Shown here one piece after another: positions 53,701 through 63,264 of a stretch of DNA of 64,000 nucleotides. How positions within the stretch are numbered: position 1 is the first letter of the stretch; each line of letters opens with the position of its first letter. The notes beneath the pieces were generated by a model. It searched no databases and had not been told where the DNA came from. It worked only from the letters and a program-made list of their open reading frames with translations. Position numbers and translations under genes: made by a program. Origin of the DNA: Coenobita brevimanus (lineage: Eukaryota > Arthropoda > Malacostraca > Decapoda > Coenobitidae); the NCBI GenBank assembly GCA_032717465.1, contig CM064683.1:41792018-41856017 (forward strand). Reading direction: 5' to 3'.

Positions 53701-54872
53701 CAAATCCCTCGTCCCCATCACCGCCTTCGTCTGGGTGGGGAGGAGATCCTGGTTGGGGAGGTTGGGGAGAAGGAGTACGGAGGGCTTCCCCACTGTCACT
53801 CCTCTTCCCTCTGCCTTTACCCTTTCCCTTTCCCTTACCCTTACGGCCTTGAGGAACATTAGGGGGCTGTGGGGATGAAATTGTTGAATATTGGGGAGCA
53901 GAAGACGTGCTGGGGAGTGGTTCCTCCCCACCTTCCCCCTCCATTACCACACCACGTGCTCTCTCACGCAACCTTGCTCGACCACGTGTTAGGGGATATT
54001 GGGGAGCATAAGACGTGCTTTGGAGTGGTTCCTCCCCACCTTCCCCCTCCCTCACAACCCCATGTGATAAGGAACGCACCCGCACTGGCCCACTTGATCC
54101 ACTCTGCCGCCTCACACTGCGTAGGGAGAGCAATGACTCACCCACCTCACTCTCACTTTCCCTAATCCCAGGAATGTCCATTTCACTCCCCACTCCCTCC
54201 ACTTCACTTCCTACCCCCCCAAACAGAATGCTAGGCCCATACCTGCTTAGATGACGTGGTGTGCGCTCTGGGCCACGATGGGTAATCACCTCCCGCCCAT
54301 ACCACGTGGCAGCACGTCCCACGTCTCCGTCCTCGTCCTCGTCCTCGACCTCGAATTCTGCTTCCAAGGCATGCTGGGGATAGGGATATGACATACCACG
54401 TGCCTTCTTTGCCTCCTGCCCCTCTCTAGCAGCACGGTAAGTCACGTACTGCCGCTTCCTTGGTGACGGAACTTCCTCGTCACTGCTGGTGGTTTCTTCC
54501 TCCTCTGGCTGCACATAATCCTTGTCCATCTCCTCGTCATCCAGTGGGGAATCACTGTCGCCGGTAAAGGTGTCCAGGGCGATTTGAATTTCACTTTCTG
54601 AGAGACCTCTCTTAGCCATGTCTGAGCAGGACCGTGGCTACCAGGTGAGTGGACGAGTGGCGGGCTAACGCGGGTCGGGTGGGGTCGCCGAGTGTCCCCG
54701 CCTGGTGGCAGGTAGGGGAAGGTCAGGCGAGGGTACGTACCGCAAATCAAGCGTGAAATTTGAAAATTGTCGAAATTATGCACATTGCAATTGCACGACG
54801 TACTGGTACGTCGCCGGGACTGGCAAATGTAAATCGTGGTGACGTACCCATACGTCGTCGGGACGGGGCGGG
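50769..54872 (-). mobile_element. Complete piggyBac-type transposon (4104 bp) with TTAA duplications
   Basis: TTAA at 50765-50768 and 54873-54876 flanks inverted ends: CCCGTCACGTCCCGAGCC on the left and, complemented, CCCGCCCCGTCCCGACGACG on the right. Each end also has a second internal TCCCGA-containing copy (left near 50810, right near 54810). The single long ORF encodes a piggyBac transposase. 50769-52144 and 54620-54872 are noncoding and hold the subterminal sequences, polyadenylation region and promoter respectively. Confidence 0.92.
52145..54619 (-). CDS. piggyBac transposase, intact 824 codons
   Basis: Cut-and-paste transposase that excises its element and inserts it at TTAA in nuclear DNA. 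The N-terminal ~310 residues are acidic and Ser/Pro-rich (DEDEDGD near 93-99), with a duplicated segment (EGEGGEEPLQSTS, EGEGGEEPLPSTS) and a Gly-Lys run near 259-272. The transposase core follows: VIDESLVLWRG (Asp489), HVLYLDNWYTSPL (Asp570) and MRLVDQSDSM (Asp675), with spacing of 81 and 105 close to the founding family member. A C-terminal cysteine-rich domain has C781, C784, C802, C805, C810/H812, C814 and H819. ATG at 54619 (MAKRGLSE) is the first in frame. The ORF has no stop, frameshift or intron and all catalytic residues are present, so activity is plausible. The long N-terminus is unlike the short one of the lepidopteran element. Confidence 0.93.
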   Translation of the reverse strand: MAKRGLSESEIQIALDTFTGDSDSPLDDEEMDKDYVQPEEEETTSSDEEVPSPRKRQYVTYRAAREGQEAKKARGMSYPYPQHALEAEFEVEDEDEDGDVGRAATWYGREVITHRGPERTPRHLSRYGPSILFGGVGSEVEGVGSEMDIPGIRESESEVGESLLSLRSVRRQSGSSGPVRVRSLSHGVVREGEGGEEPLQSTSYAPQYPLTRGRARLRERARGVVMEGEGGEEPLPSTSSAPQYSTISSPQPPNVPQGRKGKGKGKGKGRGKRSDSGEALRTPSPQPPQPGSPPHPDEGGDGDEGFVSWDWEDGSDFSPLIHPFTEQGRSGCIAPGIHCNSSRLDFFHLFFSEAFVDQIVFQTNLFASGQQLESERLGTRSRHSVIYDYPVSIPEMFLFFALVLLMGIIRKNRIPAYWTRDPVMFTPIFGQVMSRNRFQQILSRLHFYDANDPANANNTDKMRRIRLVFDHLRETFRSSFYPYRDLVIDESLVLWRGNISFRQYIPSKRHRFGFKIFVMCDCRTGYVQDIVLYTGAQTDIIEDRSIGLSGAVVKTMIQDYLHRGHVLYLDNWYTSPLLARYLHRHETGVCGTVKVNRRHMVKVGRKLARIEVVFFKANNILATMWNHNREVSLLSTVHRPLMHRTDSVDYHSESRRHVWKPECVMDYNINMRLVDQSDSMISTVECARTTMKWYKKLFFHLLDITALNCHHLHAMTTGVQETFEGFVRELTREIFAKYAVERPQQRPRTAHITHTPQRISARHFPTPIPPQPNRPRPQRRCHVCSHSQVRLTTQRKDTRYECVQCDVSLCIHPCFSEYHTLLQF

Positions 54873-54876
54873 TTAA

Positions 54877-55259
54877 TGAAGGCTATATCCAGCGCCTGCA
54901 GTGGAAAAAGTCTCTGCCATTCTATGCAGTATTGTCTGGAGATAGTAAGAATACATTGTAAATTACGTCACAGGATTTCAGGGATAATCATTTCAGTATG
55001 ATCACGTCTCCTTCGATTACATTCTTGCAATCTTCAGACGATTTTAATAAGCTTGGGGATGACTCTTCCCAATGGTGGAGTCGGATACAACTTTCATTAA
55101 CTTGTGCAGTGCTAGCGTTCCTTTTTTAATTAAACAAAACTGTCTGGTGGTGAACTGATTGCAACAAAAAATACATCATGGGACTGAATGGGTCAAGGGA
55201 CCATAGGCAATTTTTTCTCAGCTAGCACCACTACCCTTTTTCCAACAACATCCCTGCCT

Positions 55260-55261
<2 letters not shown>
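54877..55261. other. Noncoding, nothing recognised
   Basis: Flank of the piggyBac element. No ORF or repeat identified. Confidence 0.4.

Positions 55262-55296
<35 letters not shown>
55262..55296. repeat. (TA)n microsatellite
   Basis: About 17 TA repeats. Confidence 0.95.
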
Positions 55297-55299
<3 letters not shown>

Positions 55300-55384
55300 C
55301 CAAAGATATTTTATTGTGCTGGAAGTATTAAATCATGATAGGAAAGAGGATACTTGTGTACTGCGTGTAAGCAAAGACCTGATC

Positions 55385-55470
55385 GAAGAGTGAAGAGCGG
55401 TAGTGGTCCAGTGGTTAGAGGTCGTCTGGCGTAAGTTCGATCCTCGGCTGCCCGGAGAACATTTTTGGTG
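55385..55470 (+). repeat. tRNA-derived SINE head
   Basis: TAGTGGTCCAGTGGTTAGAG (A-box like) and AAGTTCGATCCTCGG (B-box) are spaced as in a tRNA gene. No proper acceptor stem is visible and the sequence continues as a longer repeat, so a SINE or tRNA relic is favoured. Confidence 0.55.
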
Positions 55471-55889
55471 AATTAAATATGGCCATAACAGACTGTACTT
55501 ATCCAGCACAAGACTCACTGACATGATATGTAAACACTCCTGGTAATATAAGGCACCTGTAGTGAGTGAACCGTAGCATGTATTTAGTGAGCCCCAGCAT
55601 GTATATAAAGTGGACAGGGGGTATTAATGCAGAAGTGGTGATATGTGAAGGTATGTGTGATATAGGAAGACTGCTAGACCTAAGGGAACAAACTATTAAG
55701 CCCAAACCAAGAGATGAACGCATAGAAAAACAGAAAATAAAAACTCTGGCCGTACTTCATTGACACTTGTTTTTACCTCCATGCCGCTGCTTCGTCACGT
55801 TATGTAAGGGCATTGATATTCTTGCATACTAAAGCCTTCAGCTCAAGGGCGTCATTATTACAACAACGACTTGTCAAGCGACAGCGTGT

Positions 55890-56265
55890 GGTATGTTTTG
55901 ATCGGCGTGTTTGTCGGTCTTTCTGCCTGTCTGTCTGTCTGTGTTAAGAAAACTATTTTAACAGTTTAATGAATTTTAACCAAACGTGGCGTAACAGTTG
56001 AGGGACAGCCCATGAGGAACCTTACTGTTTTCAGAGCAATAGCTCGAAAGAGAGGGTCACGGGGCTAGGTCAAGTTTTGACCCAGCAAAATCAACTTAAG
56101 CAGTTTTAACCAAAATTTTTAGTCCGATTTTAACCAAACTTGGTACAGTGGTTGAGGGTTGGCCGGGGAGTAACCGCATTGTGTTTCAGAACAATAGGTC
56201 AAAGGTCGAGGTAACAGGACAAGCTCAACTTATGACTTCTTACCCTATTTAGCCCAAACTTTCTT
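55890..56265. repeat. Dispersed repeat with TTTTAACCAAACTTGG motifs
   Basis: Two partly repeated segments each contain TTTTAACCAAAC, GTGGTTGAGG-like and ACAATAGGTCAAAGGTC-like strings. Sequence of the same style (CCAAGTTTGGTCTAAA) recurs at 60995 and 63455. Confidence 0.5.
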
Positions 56266-56269
56266 ATCA

Positions 56270-56880
56270 ACTTATGATGAGATGCAGTTTGAGTTTATGT
56301 CAGACAAAGGAACCACTGACCCAATATTCATTATTGTCTGACAGCTTCAGGATATACGAGTATAGGAAGGAAAGTGCAGCTGTACTTTGTTTGTGCTAAT
56401 TTGGTAAAGGCATTTGAGAGAGTTCTTAAGGAGGTGGTAACGTGGGAAATGGGCTAGATGAGTGGATGGTTAGAGTGGTTCTGGCGATATGCGAGGGTGC
56501 TCGCACCCAGGTAGAGTGAACGGAGGTTTGAGTGGTGAGTGTTCTGTATATGTTGGCATGCATCAGTTGTCAGTTTTAAGCTCTTTAATTTTTATCATGG
56601 TGCTTGAAGCTCTAGCACATGACACTGGACTTACATGGGAGTTGTTGTATGCTGATGACTTGGAGTGGCAGAGGAAAGATCTGGGCCGTGAGGAGTTGGA
56701 ATGAAATAAAATAGTTTGAGAGTAAACGCGGATAAAACAAAAGTGATGATAACTAGGCCTGATGACATTACCATTAAAGAAGAGGGAGTGTGTCCATGTG
56801 TAGTCTGCCGCAAGGGTGTGAGAAGTAACTCCATCTTTGTGCATTGTTTGTGAAGAGTGGGTGCATAAGGTAAGCTGCGA
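56270..56880 (+). mobile_element. Old RTE-type LINE, left half
   Basis: Degraded frames resemble an RTE family distinct from the array: FEFMSDKGTTDPIFI, FIMVLEALA, WELLYADDLEW (RT catalytic box), LRVNADKTKVMITRP and VCRKGVRSNS. It is interrupted by the younger LINE and resumes near 60430. Confidence 0.65.
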
Positions 56881-57171
56881 AAATAATGCTAATTTCGTGT
56901 GTGTGGTGTGTTGGGGAGAGCAAGTTGAGACAGAGAGGTGGAAAAGATTTCACCTCGCAGGGGAGTCTCTTGAGAGTGTGGAGAAATTTTGATATTTGAA
57001 GGACATAATATATGTGCTGGAGGTAGGGCTGGAACAAGCTCTGTGGCTTGAGTAAGGAGTGGTTGGGAGTAGTTTTTTTTTTTTTTATGCGAGGAAGAAG
57101 GAACCAAAGGCCATGAGCCCGCAGTAACAGTTCCCTCCAAGAGAAAAACAAAATACAATAGAGAGCCAAAT

Positions 57172-59097
57172 TCAAGATCCGATCATTTTGAGATGCCTGG
57201 ACACACTGCGTTTGAAAGACTGGAGATCATAGGCAGCAGGTAATACAGACAGAGGGAGACAGTTCCAGAGCTGACCTGTTGCATAAATGAAAGACTGGGA
57301 GTAACGGTTAACTCTTGCATTAGAGAGTTGGACAGAAAAGGGATGAAAGTTTGCTGCCAGACGGGTGCTACGCGCCCGTCGTAGAGGTGGAGGAATGCAT
57401 GCAGACAGTTCAGAGGAGCAGTGACCATTAAAGTAGCGATAGGAAAGAGATAAAGATGCAACAGTGCGGCGAAGAGACAGAGGTTGAAGGGAGTCAGTAA
57501 GAGGAGGAGAGTTAATGAGACGAAAAGCCTTTGACTCCACCCTATTGAGAAGAGCTGTATGTGGGGAGCCTCCCCACACATGAGAGTTGTACTCCACACA
57601 GGGGCGGATAAAACCCCTGTATAGAGTCAACAATTGTGCAGGGGTAAAGAAAGAGTGGAGTTGGCTTAGCACACCCAATCTCTTGGAAGCAGATTTTACA
57701 AGAGATGTAATATGATCTTTCCAAGATAAGTCCCGAGTAAATGAAACCCCAAGCATGTTCAAGGATGATGCAGGATTAAGCTGAATATTATTAAACATTA
57801 GTGGGTATACCTGTGGAAGATTTTGTCGGGTTGATAGGTGTAAGAACTGAGTCTTAGATGCATTAAAGACAACCATATTATTTTTACCCCAGTCAGAGAT
57901 ACGAGCCAAGTCAGACATTAGGTGTGCCATAGCCTCATCCCTTGTTTGTTGAAGTAACTGTTGAGATGGGCGTTGCGGGAACCGAATGGAAAGGTGAAGG
58001 GTGGAGTCATCAGCGTATGAGTGGATAGGGTTAGATGTACAGCTTAGAAGGTCATTGATGAATAAAAGGAAGAGAGTTGGTGATAGGACAGAGCCCTGAG
58101 GAACATCACTGTTGATAGATCTAGGAGAAGAATGATGGCCGTCTACAACAGCGGCTATAGAACGACCAGAAAGGAAGCTAGCGATGAAGGCACAGATAGA
58201 AGGATAGAAACCGTAGGAGGGCAGTTTGGAAATTAAAGATTTATGCCAGACTTGATCGAAAGCCTTTGAGATGTCAAGTGCAATGGCAAAGCTTTCGCCA
58301 AAGTCCCGAAAGGAGGATGACCAGGAGTCTGAAAGGTAGGTGAGAAGATCGCCAGTGGAGCGTCCCTGACGGAACCCATACTGACGATCGGAAAGAAGGG
58401 TGTGATAGGAAAGATGCCTTAAGATTTTTCTATTAAGAATTGACTTGAAAACTTTTGAAATACAGGACGTTAAAGAAATTGGACGATAGTTGGAGGGTTG
58501 GGAGTGGTCACCCTTCTTTGGGATTGCCTGAATGAGAGCAAACTTCCAGCAAGCAGGAAAGGTACAAGTTGACAGACAAAGGCGAAAGAGTTTGCCTAGG
58601 CAGGGTGTAAGCACAGAAGCACAGTTCTTGAGAACAACAGGAGGGACCCCATGAGGCCCATATGCCTTGTTAGTACTGAGGCCAGTGATGGCAGAAAATA
58701 CATCCAATGAAGAAATTTTAATGTCAGCCATGAGGAAGTCAGAGGGGGGAAGTGATGGAGGAACAGCACCGGAATCGTCTAAGGTGGAATTGGAGGAGAA
58801 AGTCTGTGCGAAGAGATCTGCTTTATCAGTAGAAGAAATAGCTACAGAACCATCAGAGTAGAAAAGAGGAGGGAAGAATGATGAGGTAAAGTTGTTAGAA
58901 AGATTTTTGGCAAGGTGACAGAAGGAGCGGGAAGAATTCGAGTTGGAGAGTTGAGAGCATTTAGTATGGATGAAATTATTTTTAGTAGAGCGAAGAACAG
59001 ACAGCACGATTCCGGGCAGAAACGTAAAGATGATGTGATTCAGGGGTGGGTTGGCTCCGGTACCTATTGTAGGCCTTCTCCTTGTTGCGGAGAGCAT
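57172..59097 (-). CDS. LINE reverse transcriptase ORF
   Basis: From about KNNFIHTKCS the frame is true element sequence: NYRPISLTSCISKVF, YGFRQGRSTGDLL, ALDISKAFDQVWH (catalytic Asp), SDVPQGSVLSPTLFLLFIND, HSYADDSTLH (catalytic Asp pair) and SLNMLGVSFTRDLSWKDH. The thumb and C-terminus include HVWGGSPHTALLNRVESKA, LWNCLPLSVLP and SFKRSVSRHLK. All RT motifs are intact and no internal stop occurs. The first ~38 codons of the open frame are out-of-frame endonuclease sequence. One frameshift is thus the only visible defect. Confidence 0.85.
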   Translation of the reverse strand: MLSATRRRPTIGTGANPPLNHIIFTFLPGIVLSVLRSTKNNFIHTKCSQLSNSNSSRSFCHLAKNLSNNFTSSFFPPLFYSDGSVAISSTDKADLFAQTFSSNSTLDDSGAVPPSLPPSDFLMADIKISSLDVFSAITGLSTNKAYGPHGVPPVVLKNCASVLTPCLGKLFRLCLSTCTFPACWKFALIQAIPKKGDHSQPSNYRPISLTSCISKVFKSILNRKILRHLSYHTLLSDRQYGFRQGRSTGDLLTYLSDSWSSSFRDFGESFAIALDISKAFDQVWHKSLISKLPSYGFYPSICAFIASFLSGRSIAAVVDGHHSSPRSINSDVPQGSVLSPTLFLLFINDLLSCTSNPIHSYADDSTLHLSIRFPQRPSQQLLQQTRDEAMAHLMSDLARISDWGKNNMVVFNASKTQFLHLSTRQNLPQVYPLMFNNIQLNPASSLNMLGVSFTRDLSWKDHITSLVKSASKRLGVLSQLHSFFTPAQLLTLYRGFIRPCVEYNSHVWGGSPHTALLNRVESKAFRLINSPPLTDSLQPLSLRRTVASLSLSYRYFNGHCSSELSACIPPPLRRARSTRLAANFHPFSVQLSNARVNRYSQSFIYATGQLWNCLPLSVLPAAYDLQSFKRSVSRHLKMIGS

Positions 59098-60217
59098 TAG
59101 AACAAGCGTGATTAAACCAAGGCTTTCTTGCGTTAGTCAAAGGATATGAGAAAGGAATGTATGCTTCCATGCCCGAGAGATTAACCTCCGTAATGCGCAA
59201 GGCACATTCAGATGGCTCACGGCCATGGAAGCAATAATCATTCCATGGAAAATCAAAGAAGTACTGCCTGAGGGCCTCCCAGTCCGCGGCTCCAAAATAC
59301 CACAGACGACGTTTCCCTGGAGGGTCCACAGGCCGTACTGGAGTGATAGAACAGGTTAAGGTAATAAGGTTGTGATCGGAGGAGCCCAACGGAGAGAAAA
59401 GATTAACAGAGTAAGCAGAAGGATTAGTTGTGAGGAGGAGGTCAAGTATGTCGGAGCTCTCTCCAAGGCGGTGAGGGATACGGGTAGGGTGCTGTACAAG
59501 CTGCTCTAGGTCATTAAGGATAGAAAAGATGTAGGCTTGTTCACCAGGTGGATCCGTGAAAGGAGAGGAGAGCCAAAGGTGGTGGTGAACATTGAAATCT
59601 CCAAGAATGGAGATTTCAGAGAAAGGAGAAATGGACAGAATGTGTTCCATCGTAGAAGTAAGATAGTCGAAGAATTTTTGATAGTCATTAGAATTAGGGG
59701 ATAAGTAAACAGCACAGATATATTTAGTCAGAGAATGACAGGAAAGCCGAAGCCAGAGTGTGGAGAATTCAGAAGAATCAAGTTCAGGAACACGAGAGCA
59801 AGATAAGTCGTTGCGTATGTATACACAACAGCCACCTTTGGCTTTGAAATGAGTATAGAGAAAGTAGGAGGATACAGAAAAGGGTTTGCTGTCAGTTGCC
59901 TCAGACAGCTGAGTCTCCGTTAGAAAAAGAAGGTGAGGTTTAGAGGAGGAGAGGTGGTGCTCAACAGAGCGAAAGTTAGAGGAAAGGCCGCGAATGTTGC
60001 AGAAATGAAGAAGAAGAGAGTCAGACAGTGGTTCCAGGCACCTCGAGTCGTCACCGGGAGAGGGGCGGACGGTGGGGGCATTTATGGTCCCCCCCCGTGG
60101 GGACTCCGAGGCTAGATTAAAAGACGCCATTTTTGTTGAATTTAGAATAGGAAGTGTAGTGTGTACTGTGCATGTAGTCTGGTGTAGATAGTTAGAGAAA
60201 TTTGTACTGCAGAGCAT
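58982..60217 (-). CDS. LINE AP-endonuclease ORF
   Basis: The endonuclease domain is complete: LLHFCNIRGLSSNF (first Asn), FLTETQLSE (Glu), SILGDFNVHH (Asp, Asn) and GSSDHNLITL (Asp, His). It is followed by an R/W-rich linker (RRLWYFGAADWEALRQYFF) and ARKPWFN. The start is uncertain; MASFNLASE (about 60129) is a likelier start than the first methionine. The frame ends at SSLY, where a small deletion near 58985 breaks continuity with the RT. Confidence 0.8.
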   Translation of the reverse strand: MLCSTNFSNYLHQTTCTVHTTLPILNSTKMASFNLASESPRGGTINAPTVRPSPGDDSRCLEPLSDSLLLHFCNIRGLSSNFRSVEHHLSSSKPHLLFLTETQLSEATDSKPFSVSSYFLYTHFKAKGGCCVYIRNDLSCSRVPELDSSEFSTLWLRLSCHSLTKYICAVYLSPNSNDYQKFFDYLTSTMEHILSISPFSEISILGDFNVHHHLWLSSPFTDPPGEQAYIFSILNDLEQLVQHPTRIPHRLGESSDILDLLLTTNPSAYSVNLFSPLGSSDHNLITLTCSITPVRPVDPPGKRRLWYFGAADWEALRQYFFDFPWNDYCFHGREPSECALRITEVNLSGMEAYIPFSYPLTNARKPWFNHACSNALRNKEKAYNRYRSQPTPESHHLYVSARNRAVCSSLY

Positions 60218-60429
60218 GCTGGCCTACTCTCTGTTTAACTGAGACACTGAAAAAGTTCAGCAAAGGGGGATGGTCAGGAACTAGTCCTGAGGGCTGATGA
60301 AACGGGAACTCCAGCACTCCCTGTCATCAGCTTTCCATCCACCTCGGGTGTACTGCCCTGCTCGACTGGTGCTACAGCCTCTCGTGACATTGAGAGGGCT
60401 CTCCCTTCGTGCTAAGGGGTACTTACATG

Positions 60430-60900
60430 CAACATGTTTTTGTAATGCAATGCTGTAGGGAAGTGAGGCCTGGATAGTAAAAAAGAGGGTATTCGTAGGC
60501 TTGACCGTAGAGATGATAATGCTTAGCTGGATGTGTAGTGTCCTTAAATGACAGGCCTGGAGGTTAAGGATCGTCAATGAAGAGTCAAGAGGATGGATGG
60601 GACTTCAGTGTACGAGCATTAGTGCTGCAATGAAAGAAGGGGCAGACTGAGATTATTTGGGCATAGAAAGAGGATGGAGGATGACACCTGGGTGTGGAGG
60701 GTAAGAGGTGTGAACGTTGTGGGTAGGGATGCTAGAGGCAGACCGAAAAAGACCTAGGACGAAGTCACAGGGTGTGACCAAGTGGATAAGGGACTGAACA
60801 GAGGGTCGCTAGAGACTGGGCAGCGTGGAGAGCAGCCATTAGGCAACCAAGGCCGAAGCACGCATGCATGGTAAAGCCTTCATAAATGAACTGAAACACT
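60430..60900 (+). mobile_element. Old RTE-type LINE, right half
   Basis: Degraded C-terminal tail: GCTGTAGGGAAGTGAGGCCT (SEAW-like), RLDRRDDN, LGHRKRMEDD-like and DARGRPKKT. It continues the element seen at 56270-56880. Confidence 0.6.
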
Positions 60901-60919
60901 GAAACATATGGGCTGAACT

Positions 60920-61140
60920 TTAACCTTTCCCTCTGGCCTTCACCTTTGACTTTTTGTTTTCAAAATCTAAGCTGTTTATCCTTACCCTTCCCTAAACTCG
61001 TCCACCAAGTTTGGTCTAAACGGAGCAAAACTGTTTATACTGATCTTGCATGTGACCTTCACCTTCGACATATTGTCCTCAACAACAGTGGGTTAACCTC
61101 TTTACTAACCATTTACCATCCCACCAAGGCCAGTTAAAAT
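60920..61140. repeat. Dispersed repeat, CCTTCACCTTYGAC/CCAAGTTTGGTCTAAA type
   Basis: It shares strings and order with 63265-63500 (CTTGACC, CAACAACAGTGGGTTAACC versus CAAGAACAGTAGGTCAGTCC, CCAAGTTTGGTCTAAA). Both end near an AC-rich tract. Confidence 0.55.
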
Positions 61141-61144
61141 TTGG

Positions 61145-61147
<3 letters not shown>

Positions 61148-61212
<65 letters not shown>
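61148..61212. repeat. (AC)n microsatellite
   Basis: About 32 AC repeats. Confidence 0.97.
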
Positions 61213-61214
<2 letters not shown>

Positions 61215-61609
61215 GACATAAAACTACCCTGCCGTCCTTTCATCCCTCACGTTTGTAATATTAATAACAATACGGAATACAGTATTGGATTGACATGAAG
61301 GATGATCCAGTTGTGGGTTGTTTATTAATACCCTTGTAGTCTCTGTATCATGATGTATATTGGCCAGTCAAAGCAACAGTTCAAAATCCGATGATAAGGC
61401 TTGAATTAATGGCTGGTGACTACACGAGGATCGGTAATGCAGACATTCAGGTATTGATAATTCCAAATCTTCCTGAAGAACACGATACACAGCAGTTGCC
61501 TTAACCCATGCAGTATGATTATGACTTTCGTAGATCCTTCATCTTACCTCTAGACGATTTTTTTCTCACTTAAGACAGACTTTCATCAATGGTGGGGATT
61601 ATGAAGGCT

Positions 61610-61760
61610 CTATTTTTTTTTTTTTTTTTTTACGCAAGGAAGAAGGAACCAAAGGCCAGGAGCCAGCAAACTGTTCCAGCCAAGAAAATAAAACAAAACA
61701 AGATAACAGAGAGCCAAATTCCAGATCCGTACATTTCAAGATGCCTGGACACACTGGCAC
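61610..61760 (-). mobile_element. LINE 3'-end fragment
   Basis: A T-run followed by AAGGAACCAAAGGCC, GAGAGCCAAATTC and TTCAAGATGCCTGGACACAC, matching the 3' end of the LINE at 57070. Confidence 0.75.
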
Positions 61761-62340
61761 CTCCATGTGGAATAATATCTTCTAAGCTGAGCGAAATCGT
61801 CTGATGGAAGCAATAATAAAGCAAAAAGGGCGCCATCGTTGTGAAAGGAATAAATCTTTGTCCTTAATTCTACTCCTTGGTGAACAGCGACATGGGGGAA
61901 ACAAGCTTTGTCCAGGTGTCTGACCGGTCCACCAACCGAACCTTGGATCCTCCAGTTGTGCGACGGAGAAACCAGTGCACCACCAGTTATCGATATCGGG
62001 GTTGTGTGGCGTCAGGGCAAGCGAGCAAGGACGTGTCAAAAATCCACACACAAAATTACGAACTACAGCTGCTCGTAACAATGATTCGTTTTGCACAATG
62101 ACAAGGAGGCTGTAGAATTGTCCCATCTCCCTATTTCTTCTTCCATAAACAAATATTAGTTACGGAAGATTCTCAGAGCCATTTATGTATTTATATAATT
62201 ATTTACTGACTTACTTGTTTAGTTGGTCAAGAAGGAAGAACAAGGAGGGCAAACTGCAGACGCTTCCCATGCCTTTTGTCCTTCTTACAGTTCAAAAGCC
62301 GAGTCACAGGAGAGAACCGACAGTAAGTTTGTATATCTAG
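61761..62340. other. Nothing recognised
   Basis: Short open frames only. No domain, RNA or repeat seen. Confidence 0.35.
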
Positions 62341-62351
62341 ATCGTCATTTT

Positions 62352-62430
62352 GGGGGAAGCCGGTGGTCCATTGGTTAGCACGCCCACCTAGGAACCGAAA
62401 GAACCAGAGTTTGATTCTTGAACTGGACAG
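62352..62430 (+). repeat. tRNA-derived SINE head
   Basis: GGTGGTCCATTGGTTAGCAC (A-box like) and AGAGTTTGATTCTTGAACT (B-box like) at tRNA spacing. The acceptor stem is not closed. Confidence 0.5.
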
Positions 62431-63264
62431 ACTTGAGCAACGTTGTATCCCCTCCCCCTTGTCACTGTTCACCAGGCATTACAGTTGGAGACCTGAATAT
62501 AAAATCGATAATGGGGGAATATTGTTTTTTGCTTAATAATAACTAACCATCTGTCTTAATGACCCTTGTATAGTTAATAGGCATTTATCTAAGTCATCTT
62601 CTTGTCTTCTTACCACAAACTTCAGTAGCCCTTTCAGTAAGAACACACGTATATACAGTGGCCATGTCGTCGCCAGAAATTTGTGTTCAGTTCAGGGGAG
62701 ATTTTTACGCACTGGGGAGGTCAGATATTGTTTTCATTAGCTCCGTCCTTATAAAAGATCTTCATTAAGCTTAGTTAACTAGTCTGGTGGTGACCTGGAT
62801 AAAACAAAGCAAAAACGATCATCAAACTGAAAGAAGTAACGTGTCCAATACTAAAGCACATTTTAAAACTTATTCAGCAATCTCCAAATCATCTTTCTAG
62901 GGATAACAGAGACTTTTCCAGTTGAAGGAGTCACTTGTACATTCTATTAATTTCCACAGGGTGTTTTGATCTTAATAAATTCGTCTGGCAGCAGCAAGAT
63001 TACAACATTCGATCCAGCGACGCCTTTGAAAGCCTGTCTTTTTCTATCTTCAGAGGATATTATGCACACGAGAGGAAACCTTTGGAACAGGGGGTTTGGC
63101 TATAACATTAATCAACCCCTCCACTACTACAGATCCATCCACATTTGAACAAAACTTCTTGCAAAGGGAAGTATCAAATAAGAAAATTCGTCCTCGGGAA
63201 GAAAGGATAAATGACTATCGGGAAAGAGCCTTCAGAGAATGTACGAGTATAATTGGTCTCGGGG
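62431..63264. other. Nothing recognised
   Basis: AT-rich noncoding sequence. CTTAATAAATTCGTCTGGCA near 62970 and CTTAGTTAACTAGTCTGGTG near 62770 resemble each other and 55135, hinting at an old dispersed repeat. Confidence 0.35.

Larger units (their letters stand above)
57070..60410 (-). mobile_element. Near-complete CR1/Jockey-group LINE, about 3.3 kb
   Basis: The poly-A end is the T-run at 57070-57087, followed by 3' sequence that recurs at 29205, 45487 and 61610. Coding on the minus strand is endonuclease then RT. The element lies inside an older RTE copy. The 5' boundary, about 60410, is inferred from where the old copy resumes. Confidence 0.8.

Noticed and set aside
55385..55470. Functional tRNA gene
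   Set aside because: A- and B-box-like sequences are present but no acceptor stem closes around them.
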